A stretch of 64,000 nt of DNA from Brachybacterium alimentarium (GTDB lineage: Bacteria > Actinomycetota > Actinomycetes > Actinomycetales > Dermabacteraceae), in the NCBI RefSeq assembly GCF_002332425.1, contig NZ_NRGS01000014.1, positions 62,001-126,000 on the forward strand, in the 5' to 3' direction. Under the pieces are notes generated by a model. It ran no database searches, had not been told where the DNA came from, and saw only the letters and a program-made list of their open reading frames with translations. Positions 34,113-41,872 of the stretch are shown one piece after another (within the stretch, counting starts at the first letter, position 1; every line of letters begins with the position of its first letter). A program made the position numbers and the translations under genes.

Positions 34113-34618
34113 GGCCGACGCCGACCCGGGGTTCCGAGGCCGACGGGGCGGCAGGTCCGGAGAGCCTGGGTCCTGCGGCCCTGCGGCCCGGCGCACGAGG
34201 CGCGGCCGACAAGCCGGCCCGGTGGGCGAATGTGCCCGGTCGACAAACCGGCTCGGTCGACAAACCGGCCCGTGAGCGAATCGGCCCGGTCGACGCATGG
34301 CGCGAACATCGGCCCGCACAGAATGGAGCGGCGTCGCAGTGACTGCGGCGCCGCTCCGGACGAGCCTTGGCATCGGTATCAGGCGTGCACGGTGAGTGGC
34401 TGCGGTGGCGCTTTCGACGCCTCACAGCCGGTCCGTTGCGGGGACCAGTCGCACGTGGGTTCCGGTGCCGGTATTCGTCGTTGTCCACGTCACATTACGC
34501 CGGACCGGAGCGGTTAGCAAGCCCTCTGCGCGCGGCACCTCTCCTCCCCAGAGGGCGGTTGTCCACCGCCGCGCCTCCCGCCCGGTGAGCAACCGTCCGG
34601 CACGGCAACGATGGCCGC
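34113..34618. other. 506-bp spacer before the Tad cluster: repeats and hairpin, no gene seen
   Basis: At about 34233-34292 the unit GGTCGACAAACCGG recurs, with relatives CGGCCGACAAGCCGG and CGGCCCGGTCGAC. A strong hairpin lies at 34325-34357. The rest holds no ORF with a credible start. Near the end AACGAT (34607-34612) is six bases from the ATG of the first Tad gene. Confidence 0.6.
34325..34357. terminator. Bidirectional-type hairpin after exonuclease III
   Basis: GGAGCGGCG-T-CGCAGT (34325-34340) pairs with the following GACTGCG-G-CGCCGCTCC (34341-34357), with one mismatch and a tiny loop. No T-tract. It is 212 bp past xth, so termination of read-through into the Tad cluster is plausible. 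Confidence 0.5.
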
Positions 34619-35776
34619 ATGACCAGCACAACCATGCGTCCACGCGGCAGCGCACCGCACGGCTCGAGCTCCCCGGGGGACGCCCTCGCGGCCGCGCCCG
34701 CCCTCCTGTCGTCGGCCGGTCCGCGGCGCCGCCCCGCGCGGTTCCCCGGCCCTTCCGCCGCGCCTCCGACAACGGCCGACGGGCCTCTCCTGGTGCGCTG
34801 GGCGGGTGCGGATGAGGGGCTGCGCGAGCTGGTCCGCGACCACGCCGGCGCGCTGGGGATGGAGCTGTCCGAGAGCCCTTCCGAGGGGACGACCGTCTGC
34901 CTCGTGGTGGACGCTGCCGCGCTCGAGCATCAGGAGCGCGCAGTGCGCACCGGGCGTCTCCCGCTACTCGTGGTCACCGCCTCGCCAGAGGTTCCGCAGG
35001 AGGTCTGGGAGAGGGCCCTCGCCGTCGGCGCCCAGGCCGTTGTTCCGCTGCCCGCGGGATCGGACGGCTTCCTCTCGCACCTGGCCGAGTTCTCCCGTCC
35101 GCGCGCCGCCTCCCGGATCCTCGGGGTGGTCGGCGGCTGCGGCGGCGCGGGCACCTCGAGCTTCGCGGCACGCCTGGCCGCCGCGGCGCTCACTCACGGG
35201 TCGACGGTGCTGATCGATGCCGATCCGTTGGGCGGCGGCCTGGACCTCCTGATCGAGGCGCCCGAAGCCGCCGGGATCGGTTGGGCGGATGTCTCGGGCC
35301 TCGGTCCCGATGATGGAGAGGCCCTGCACGACGGCCTTCCGGCGGTGGACGACGTGCGCCTGCTGGCGGCGACGAATCACGTGGGCCCGGCCCCGGAGCC
35401 CCTGGCCAGAGTGCTGACGGCGCTGCGTCCGCTCGGCAGCACCGTCGTGGTGGATCTGGCCGACGGGCTCGTTCCCGACTGCGCCGAGCATCTCGACCAG
35501 CTGCTCCTGGTGGTTCCCGCCTCCGATCATGCGGTCCGGGCGACGGCACGCCGCCTGCGCAGCTGGCAGCTGCCCGACGCCATCGCTCAGGTGGTCGTGC
35601 GACGGCGCGGTCCGCTCACTCCCGCCGAGGTGTCCCAGGACCTCGGCCTCCCCCTCGCGGCCTCCTTCCGGGACGGCCCCGCCGCGGCGGTCCCCCTGTT
35701 GGACGTGAGGCGCCGTGGCGCGGATCGTTCGGCACGGCGGCTGATGGCGCACCTGCACCAGGAGCAGGCGGCATGA
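34619..35776 (+). CDS. ssd: Ssd/CpaE-like septum-site or pilus-localising ATPase-like protein
   Basis: This 385-residue protein of the helicase/secretion-neighbourhood CpaE family (M. tuberculosis Ssd, Rv3660c) has a disordered Pro/Ala-rich first 55 residues, then a receiver-like domain (LVRWAGADEGLRELVRDHAG onward) and a MinD/ParA-like domain from about residue 165. The nucleotide loop reads GVVGGCGGAGTSSFAARLAA, a deviant Walker A in which the usual lysines are replaced, as in other Ssd proteins. VLIDADPLGGGLDLLI follows. It is the first gene of the Tad cluster and its stop overlaps the cpaF start (ATGA). Confidence 0.85.
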   Translation: MTSTTMRPRGSAPHGSSSPGDALAAAPALLSSAGPRRRPARFPGPSAAPPTTADGPLLVRWAGADEGLRELVRDHAGALGMELSESPSEGTTVCLVVDAAALEHQERAVRTGRLPLLVVTASPEVPQEVWERALAVGAQAVVPLPAGSDGFLSHLAEFSRPRAASRILGVVGGCGGAGTSSFAARLAAAALTHGSTVLIDADPLGGGLDLLIEAPEAAGIGWADVSGLGPDDGEALHDGLPAVDDVRLLAATNHVGPAPEPLARVLTALRPLGSTVVVDLADGLVPDCAEHLDQLLLVVPASDHAVRATARRLRSWQLPDAIAQVVVRRRGPLTPAEVSQDLGLPLAASFRDGPAAAVPLLDVRRRGADRSARRLMAHLHQEQAA

Positions 35777-37005
35777 GCGACGACTGCGCCCGCACCCCGG
35801 CCCAGGGGATCGCTGCCGGGACCCTCGACGAGAACCTGGCCTCCCTCGTGGAGCTGGTGCGCGAGGACCTCGTGCGCTCCCCGGGCACCATCGACGTCCC
35901 CCGCATCACTCGCGCGCTGCGCCGGCAGGGCAGGGTGCTCGGCGCCGCTGCGACCCTCGAGCTGACCGCGCGCATTCGCGACCACGTCGAGGGGCTCGGG
36001 CCCCTCCAGGACCTGATGGCCCCCGGCGTGACGGACCTGCTGGTCAACGACGACGGGAGCGTCTGGGTCGACGACGCCGACGGGTTGCACCCGACGCCCG
36101 TGCACCTCTCCCCCAGCCAGGCCCGCGACCTGGCCGTGCGGCTGGCGACCTCCGGTGGCCGGCGGTTGGATGACGCGGTGCCCTGGGCCGACGCCCACCT
36201 TCCCTCGGGTCTGCGCTTCCATGCCGTCCTCCCGCCGCTCTCCCCCGGAGGCGCGATCCTCTCCCTGCGCCTGCCCGGTGGGGTGCGCCTGGATCTCGAC
36301 GCCCTCCAGTCTCTCGGCGCCTTCACGGCGGCCACCCGGACGGTGCTGCACGCGATCATCGGCTCCCGGCTGCCGTTCCTGGTCACCGGTGGCACGGGGA
36401 CCGGGAAGTCCACCCTGCTGGCCGCGATGCTCCGGGAGGTCCCCCACCATGAGCGGATCGTCGTGGTCGAGGACGTCCTCGAGCTCGCCGTGGACCATCC
36501 GCACACGGTGCATCTGCAGTCCCGGCATGCCAACAGCGAGGGCGCAGGTGCCGTGGACCTCACCGCTCTGGTGCGCCAGAGCCTGCGCATGCGCCCGGAC
36601 CGAATCGTGCTCGGCGAGTGCCGCGGCGGTGAGATCCGGGAGCTGCTCCAGGCCCTGAACACCGGACACGAAGGTGGCTGCGGCACCGTCCATGCGAATA
36701 CCGCAGGCGACGTCCCGGCGCGGCTCGAGGCTCTCGGGGCGCTCGGCGGGCTCGACCGCGGCGCACTGGCGGCCCAGGTGAGCAGCGCCCTGGAGGTGGT
36801 GGTCCACCTCGGACGACGGGAGGGACGGCGCACCGTCGAGGAGATCGCCCTGCTGCACCGGGACCGCGAGGGCATGCTGCGGGCCTCGACCGCGCTGCGC
36901 GCGACAGCCGAGGGGCTCCAGGAGGGGCCCGCCGCCGCACAGCTCGCCGCCCGCCTGGGTGAGAGCTCACAGGCCCCCGTCGCCCCCGGTCGGAGAGCGG
37001 CATGA
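35773..37005 (+). CDS. tadA: TadA/CpaF-type secretion ATPase
   Basis: This 410-residue hexameric ATPase powers Flp/Tad pilus assembly. N-terminal helices are followed by GPLQDLMAPGVTDLLVND, the CpaF domain start; Walker A is GGTGTGKST (about residues 209-217), the Asp box is VVVEDVLEL, Walker B LRMRPDRIVLGECRGGE and the His box CGTVHANTAG. Both flanking genes overlap it by four bases, so Ssd, CpaF and the membrane platform are translationally coupled. Confidence 0.94.
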   Translation: MSDDCARTPAQGIAAGTLDENLASLVELVREDLVRSPGTIDVPRITRALRRQGRVLGAAATLELTARIRDHVEGLGPLQDLMAPGVTDLLVNDDGSVWVDDADGLHPTPVHLSPSQARDLAVRLATSGGRRLDDAVPWADAHLPSGLRFHAVLPPLSPGGAILSLRLPGGVRLDLDALQSLGAFTAATRTVLHAIIGSRLPFLVTGGTGTGKSTLLAAMLREVPHHERIVVVEDVLELAVDHPHTVHLQSRHANSEGAGAVDLTALVRQSLRMRPDRIVLGECRGGEIRELLQALNTGHEGGCGTVHANTAGDVPARLEALGALGGLDRGALAAQVSSALEVVVHLGRREGRRTVEEIALLHRDREGMLRASTALRATAEGLQEGPAAAQLAARLGESSQAPVAPGRRAA

Positions 37006-38099
37006 TCTCCGTCGCGATCCTGCTGGCCGCGCTGATGGCGGTCTTCTGGGTCTGTGCGCCGCCGCTCCTGACGAGCAGGCCCGGCCCGGCCGCCAGGGCG
37101 GCACGCCGTGCCAGCGCCGGACGGCTCGAGGTCGCGCGGATGGTCGAGCAGCTGGCCACCGTGATCAGCTCCGGCGCCGGGGTGCGGCAGGCCTGGGCCG
37201 CTGTGGCCCATTCGATGCCCGAGGGCGAGCTGGCCGAGATGGCCCGCGCCGCCGCGGCCGGCGCGGATCCGCGTCGCGCCGCCTCCGGCTCGCTCGCCCG
37301 CAGCGAGACGATCGGCTCGCTGGGCGCAGCGCTCAGCGTCTGCGAGCGCACCGGCGCTCCGACCGCCGGGATGCTGCAGAGCCTCGCCGATGCCCTGCGG
37401 GATCTCCACGACGCCGCACAGGCACGACGCAGCGCCTTCACCGGCCCCCGATCGACCGCCAAGATCCTCCTGGTGCTCCCGCTCGCCGGGTTGGGGCTCG
37501 GGGTCCTCCTGGGCGGAGACCCGCTGCGGCTGCTGGTCAGCTCGCCGTCGGGCCACCTGCTCGGCGCCCTCGGGATCGCTCTGACCGGTCTGGGCTGGTG
37601 GTGGATGCAGCGCCTGATCCATCGGGCCGATCCGCCGGAGACAGGACGGGTGGATCCATCGGTGGTGCTCGAGCTGATCGCAGGGGCTCTCGACTCCGGG
37701 CTGCCGCTGGCCCGGTCGGTCGGCTCCGTCGCGCTCGCGCTGCCCTCGGGTCCGGACGAGGAGACCCTCGGTCGGCTCGCGGGAGCGCTCGACGCCGGGC
37801 TCCCCGCCGTGCTCGCCACCGCGGAACTGCCCAGCGAGTTCACCGCGCTGGGGCAGTCTGCGGTGCTCGCGGAATCCGCGGGGGCGGACCTCGCCCGGGT
37901 GCTGCGGTCCGCCGCGCGGGATGCTCGCCGGGGCCGGGCCCGCGACGCGGAGGTGCGCGCCGCGCAGCTGGCCGTACGGCTGGTGCTGCCCACCGGCGTC
38001 GCGCTGCTGCCCGCTTTCGTGGTGCTCGGGATCATCCCCACCGTGATCTCCCTGCTCGGCGGCACCTTCGCCCTGACCGCGTCAGGAGCAGCGCTGTGA
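37002..38099 (+). CDS. Fused TadB-TadC Tad pilus membrane platform protein
   Basis: The 365-residue product contains two type II secretion F-domains in tandem. The first is around residues 40-140 (RLEVARMVEQLATVISSGAG, the TadB-like start) followed by two hydrophobic helices (about residues 150-200). The second is around residues 215-325 (VDPSVVLELIAGALDSGLPL, the TadC-like start), followed by the closing pair of helices (LVLPTGVALLPAFVVLGIIP). In most Tad loci TadB and TadC are separate genes of about 250-300 residues each; here both appear compressed into one polypeptide. The fusion is inferred from internal similarity by eye. Confidence 0.82.
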   Translation: MISVAILLAALMAVFWVCAPPLLTSRPGPAARAARRASAGRLEVARMVEQLATVISSGAGVRQAWAAVAHSMPEGELAEMARAAAAGADPRRAASGSLARSETIGSLGAALSVCERTGAPTAGMLQSLADALRDLHDAAQARRSAFTGPRSTAKILLVLPLAGLGLGVLLGGDPLRLLVSSPSGHLLGALGIALTGLGWWWMQRLIHRADPPETGRVDPSVVLELIAGALDSGLPLARSVGSVALALPSGPDEETLGRLAGALDAGLPAVLATAELPSEFTALGQSAVLAESAGADLARVLRSAARDARRGRARDAEVRAAQLAVRLVLPTGVALLPAFVVLGIIPTVISLLGGTFALTASGAAL

Positions 38100-38303
38100 G
38101 CGCCTCCCGTGTGCAGCGTCCCCGCGCCCCGCCAGAGCTCCTCAGCGATCGCCAGAACTCGCACGAACTTCCCTCCACTTCCCACCGATCTCCGGGCTCG
38201 AGCCCGGGGCGCAGGCCCCTTCCCGGGCCGACGCCAGGCGGCTGCGGCTGCCACCCGGGGCGACAGCCGTCGTCCCTCCCGAGCGGCTCCCACCGCTCAC
38301 CCA

Positions 38304-38321
38304 GGGCGGCCTCGGCCGCCC
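38304..38321 (+). promoter_or_regulatory. Hairpin ahead of the pilin ribosome binding site
   Basis: GGGCGGC (38304-38310), loop CTCG and GCCGCCC (38315-38321) form a perfect 7-bp stem about 10 bases before the AGAAGGAGAG Shine-Dalgarno of the pilin gene. It lies in the only long gap (241 bp) inside the cluster and may protect a processed, abundant pilin mRNA or end the upstream transcript. Confidence 0.5.
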
Positions 38322-38340
38322 CGACGAGAAGGAGAGAACC

Positions 38341-38541
38341 ATGTCCGCCACGAAGAGCCGGATGCACCGCGCCCTCGATCGCGTGCTGCGCGACGAGACC
38401 GGGGCATCCACCGCCGAGTACGCCATCACCGTGCTCGCCGCCTGCGGTTTCGCCGCCGTCCTGGTCGCCCTGCTGGCGTCCGGGGAGGTGCGCTCGCTGC
38501 TGATGGGCATCATCACCTCAGCCCTGTCGATGGGGTCGTGA
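38341..38541 (+). CDS. Flp-type pilin / DUF4244 protein
   Basis: The 66-residue pre-pilin has a charged leader (MSATKSRMHRALDRVLRDET), the processing-like site GASTAEYAITVLAACGF with Glu at +5 and Tyr at +6 after the Gly, then one hydrophobic helix. This is the DUF4244/Flp format of actinobacterial Tad clusters. A strong RBS (AGAAGGAGAG) suggests high expression. It would be the main pilus subunit. Confidence 0.88.
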   Translation: MSATKSRMHRALDRVLRDETGASTAEYAITVLAACGFAAVLVALLASGEVRSLLMGIITSALSMGS

Positions 38542-38936
38542 TGCCGCGGTCCGCCCGGTCGTCCCGCCTGCGGGACGACCGGGGGTCCGCCACGGCGGAG
38601 ACGGCGATCGTGCTGCCCGTGGTGGTGCTGATGGTGGTCGTCATCCTCCTCACCGGAGCCGGGCTCGGCGCCCAGCTGCGACTGGAATCCGCTGCCCGCG
38701 GAGCGGCCCGCGAACTGGCTCGGGGCGAGGAGTCCGGAGCCGCGACGGAGACGGCGCAGCGGATCGCCGGGGACGGCGCCCGGGTCGAGGTCTCCGGCAG
38801 CGGAATCTGGGTGCGGGTCGAGGTCAGCCGCGCCCTGGAGGCCCCGAGCGGATGGCTCGCCGGCGCTCGCTGGGAGCTGAGCGCCGATGCCGAGGCCCGG
38901 CGTGAACCGCACCTGGTCGACAGCGGTGCCCCGTGA
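38541..38936 (+). CDS. TadE-like minor pilin
   Basis: The 131-residue protein begins with basic residues and GSATAETAIVLPVVVLMVVVI, the TadE pseudopilin N-terminus with conserved Glu, followed by a small extracellular domain. The ATG shares one base with the pilin stop. An accessory subunit of the Tad pilus. Confidence 0.88.
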   Translation: MPRSARSSRLRDDRGSATAETAIVLPVVVLMVVVILLTGAGLGAQLRLESAARGAARELARGEESGAATETAQRIAGDGARVEVSGSGIWVRVEVSRALEAPSGWLAGARWELSADAEARREPHLVDSGAP

Positions 38937-39277
38937 GCACGGGAGCGGCGAGCGTGCTGGCCTGGACCGGAGCCGCGACCGCAGTGGTCGCGGGCCTCGC
39001 GCTGCTGGGGACAGGAGTGCTCGCACAGTCGCGCGCCGGCACGGCCGCAGATCTCTCCTCGCTCGCCGGGGCCGATGCTCTCGCGGCGGCGAACGGGCAG
39101 CCCTGCGTGATCGCCGCCGAGGCCGCCGAGAGGAACGGGGCCCGACTGACCAGCTGCGAGCAGCGCGAATGGGACGTCCTGGTGCAGGTCCAGGTCGAGG
39201 CGGACCCGCTGCCTGCGATGACCGCCAGGGCCCGCGCCGGTCCCGGCCCCTCCCAGGGCCCCGGTGACCTGCCGTGA
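38933..39277 (+). CDS. TadE/TadG-like secreted minor component (Rv3654c-like)
   Basis: This 114-residue GTG-start product overlaps the tadE stop by four bases. It has one N-terminal transmembrane segment (VLAWTGAATAVVAGLALLG) and the conserved AGTAADLSSLAGADALA found in Rv3654c-type proteins and TadG N-termini. Two cysteines (QPCVIAA and TSCEQ) likely form a disulfide. Last gene of the cluster, ending 2 bp before the convergent helicase gene. Confidence 0.85.
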   Translation: MSTGAASVLAWTGAATAVVAGLALLGTGVLAQSRAGTAADLSSLAGADALAAANGQPCVIAAEAAERNGARLTSCEQREWDVLVQVQVEADPLPAMTARARAGPGPSQGPGDLP

Positions 39278-39279
39278 CG

Positions 39280-41796
39280 TCAGGGATGCATCAGCGCGAG
39301 CAGGCGTGCGGCCTCGGACTTCGACAGCGGCTCGTTGCCGTTGCCGCACTTGGGCGAGACCACGCAGGCCGGGCAGCCCGCCTCGCAGCCGCACTCGGCG
39401 ATCATGTCCGCCGTGGCCCGCAGCCAGGCATCGGCGTCGTCCGCCCCGCGCTCGGCGAACCCGGCGCCGCCCGGTGCCCCGTCATAGACGAAGATCGTCG
39501 GCTCGCCCGTGTCCTCGTGCTGCGCGGCGGAGACCCCGCCGATGTCCCAGCGATCGCAGGTGGCCAGCAGCGGCAGCATCGAGATCGCGGCGTGCTCGGC
39601 CGCATGCAGGGCGCCAGGCAGCTCCTCACCGGGGATCTCGGCGCCGTCGGTGGTGGCCTGCGGGATCACCCACCACACCGCCTTCGTCGTCAGTGTGCGC
39701 GGCGGCAGATCGAGCGGATGCTGGGCGAGGACCGCCTGGGTGAACACGTCACGCACCTGGTAGCCGGTGACCTGGTCGGTGACGTCCACGGTGCCGAAGC
39801 ACAGCTGCACGCCGCCGGCCCAGGCGACCTCGCGGTCGGTCTGCCGGATCCGGATCGTGGAGGTGGTCTGCGGATGCGTGGAGTGGAGCGGATCCTCCCG
39901 GTGCACGAAGGCCACCGCCTGCTCGACGTCGAGGTGGTTCACGACGTAGCTGGTGCGCTGGTGGAGGTACACGGCCCCGTCGTGGACCTGGGTGTGCGCG
40001 CTCGCGGCATCGACCGTGCCCAGCAGCGTGCCGCTGGCCTCCTCGACGATGCGCACCGGTTCCCCGCCGCTGCCTCGCAGGTCGGTCAGCTCGTGGGCGG
40101 ACTCGGTCATGGTCCAGAACCAGCCGGTGGGCCGCGCCCGCAGCACGCCGCGGGCGGCCAGCGTGGTGAGCAGCTCGCGGGCGGTGGGCCCGAAGATGCC
40201 CTCCTCGCCGTCGCGGATCGCCAGCTCGGAGGCCGCCGCGCACAGATGCGGAGTCATCACATAGGGGTTGGCGGGGTCGAAGACGGCCGCTTCGACCTCT
40301 GCGCCGAACACCGTCTCGGGGTGGTGGACGACGTAGGTGTCCAACGGATCCTCCCGGGCCACGAACAGGGCCAGCGCTCCGCCGTCACGATCCTGCCGTC
40401 GGCCTGCCCGCCCGAACTGCTGCCACAGGGAGGCCCGGGTCCCCGGCCAACCGGCGATCACCACGGCGTCCAGGCCGGCGATGTCGATGCCCAGCTCCAG
40501 CGCGTTCGTGGAGGCGAGCGCCTTCAGCTCGCCGGAGCGCAGGGCGTCCTCGAGGCCTCGGCGCTCGCGGGCGAGGTAGCCGCCGCGGTAGGCGGCCACG
40601 CGCCGGGCGCTGTCCGCGAGGTGGGGGTCGCCCGTGTGCTCGGACTTCTGTTCGAGCATGCGGCGGGCGCCGCTGGAGACCAGCTCGGCGCCGCGCCGGG
40701 AGCGCGCGAACACGAGCGTCTGGACGTCCCGTTCGACGAGGTCGGCGAGGAGCGCGCCGGCTTCGCTGGTGGCAGAGCGACGCAGCGGTTCGTCGGCCGT
40801 CTTCGTCGATCCGTCCTCGGCCGCGGGCTCGTCGCCGTCCGGCCAGTCCCCGTCGGGGTCGGCGTGGGAGTTGGCACCGACGCCGCTCCCGACACCGTCC
40901 TCGGCACCGGCACCGGCACCGGCACCGGCACCGTATCGATCAGTCGTCATCGGGCCCCGACCGTCCACGCGGGCGATGGTCCCGGGTTCCCACAGGCCGA
41001 TCGTGAGCCCGGCGCGCGGCGAGCCGTCCTCGGTGACCGCGGTGACGTCCCGGCCCACCAGGCGGCTGGCGGAGAGCTCGGGGTTCGCAGTGGTGGCCGA
41101 GGCGAGGATGAAGGTGGGATCGGCCCGGTAGTGGGCGGCGATCCGTCGCAGGCGCCGCAGCACCATCGACACGTGGCTGCCGAACACGCCGCGATAGCTA
41201 TGGCACTCGTCGATCACCACGTAGCGCAGTGCTCGGAAGAAGCTCGCCCACTGCTCGTGACCGGGCAGCATCCCGAAGTGCAGCATGTCGGGGTTGGTGA
41301 GCACCACGGTGCCGTGGCGGCGCACCCATCGGCGCTGCTCCGTGGGGGTGTCGCCGTCGTAGACCGCCACCCGGGCGTCACGGATCCCCGCCCCGTCGGC
41401 CATCGCGGTGATGTTCGTCAGCTGGTCCGCGGCGAGCGCCTTCGTGGGCGAGAGGTACAGGGTCGTGGCGCGGCGCGCGTCGGGATCGAGCTCCCGTGCG
41501 CCGACTGCGGTGAGGACGGGCAGCAGGTAGGCGAGGGATTTCCCGGAGGCCGTGGCGGTGGAGAGGACGACATCGCGGCCGTCGTGGGCGAGCTGCGCGG
41601 CCTCCTCCTGGTGGATCCAGGGCGCGGCGATCCCCTGCTCCTCGAGATGCTCGAGCAGGCGCGGATCGACCCAGTCGGGGAAGCGGCCGCGGCGTCCGTC
41701 ACGGGCAGGACGCTGCTCGACGTGAGTGAGGCAGCTGCGACGGGTGAGCGGCTGCGAGAGGTCGGCCAGCAGATCTGCTGCTCTGCCTGCTCGCAT
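39280..41796 (-). CDS. DEAD/DEAH-box helicase with DUF1998 C-terminus (helicase-secretion neighbourhood type)
   Basis: This 838-residue superfamily-2 helicase resembles YprA/MrfA and M. tuberculosis Rv3649. HQEEAAQLAHDGRDVVLSTA and TASGKSLAYLLP form the Q and Walker A regions, VVIDECHSYRG is a DECH box, ILASATTANP is motif III, and the second RecA domain has LVFARSRRGAELV and QQFGRAGRRQDRDG. The C-terminus has the DUF1998 Cys cluster CGCEAGCPAC with C further on, a likely metal site. A Gly/Ala and Asp-rich insert (about residues 290-345, GAGAGAGA) between the RecA domains is low complexity. MrfA-type helicases repair mitomycin-type DNA damage. ATG 41796 is preceded by GAGGAG. Confidence 0.92.
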   Translation of the reverse strand: MRAGRAADLLADLSQPLTRRSCLTHVEQRPARDGRRGRFPDWVDPRLLEHLEEQGIAAPWIHQEEAAQLAHDGRDVVLSTATASGKSLAYLLPVLTAVGARELDPDARRATTLYLSPTKALAADQLTNITAMADGAGIRDARVAVYDGDTPTEQRRWVRRHGTVVLTNPDMLHFGMLPGHEQWASFFRALRYVVIDECHSYRGVFGSHVSMVLRRLRRIAAHYRADPTFILASATTANPELSASRLVGRDVTAVTEDGSPRAGLTIGLWEPGTIARVDGRGPMTTDRYGAGAGAGAGAEDGVGSGVGANSHADPDGDWPDGDEPAAEDGSTKTADEPLRRSATSEAGALLADLVERDVQTLVFARSRRGAELVSSGARRMLEQKSEHTGDPHLADSARRVAAYRGGYLARERRGLEDALRSGELKALASTNALELGIDIAGLDAVVIAGWPGTRASLWQQFGRAGRRQDRDGGALALFVAREDPLDTYVVHHPETVFGAEVEAAVFDPANPYVMTPHLCAAASELAIRDGEEGIFGPTARELLTTLAARGVLRARPTGWFWTMTESAHELTDLRGSGGEPVRIVEEASGTLLGTVDAASAHTQVHDGAVYLHQRTSYVVNHLDVEQAVAFVHREDPLHSTHPQTTSTIRIRQTDREVAWAGGVQLCFGTVDVTDQVTGYQVRDVFTQAVLAQHPLDLPPRTLTTKAVWWVIPQATTDGAEIPGEELPGALHAAEHAAISMLPLLATCDRWDIGGVSAAQHEDTGEPTIFVYDGAPGGAGFAERGADDADAWLRATADMIAECGCEAGCPACVVSPKCGNGNEPLSKSEAARLLALMHP

Positions 41797-41872
41797 CGAC
41801 TCCTCATTCCCTGTGCATTTCCCACACCTGGACGTCGGTCGCAGGCCAGGTGGCTGTTGCACAATCGTAGCC

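Noticed and set aside
38142-39026. 294-codon minus-strand frame across the pilin and tadE
   Set aside because: Arg/Pro/Ser-rich shadow with no homology; the plus strand has overlapping, RBS-supported Tad genes.
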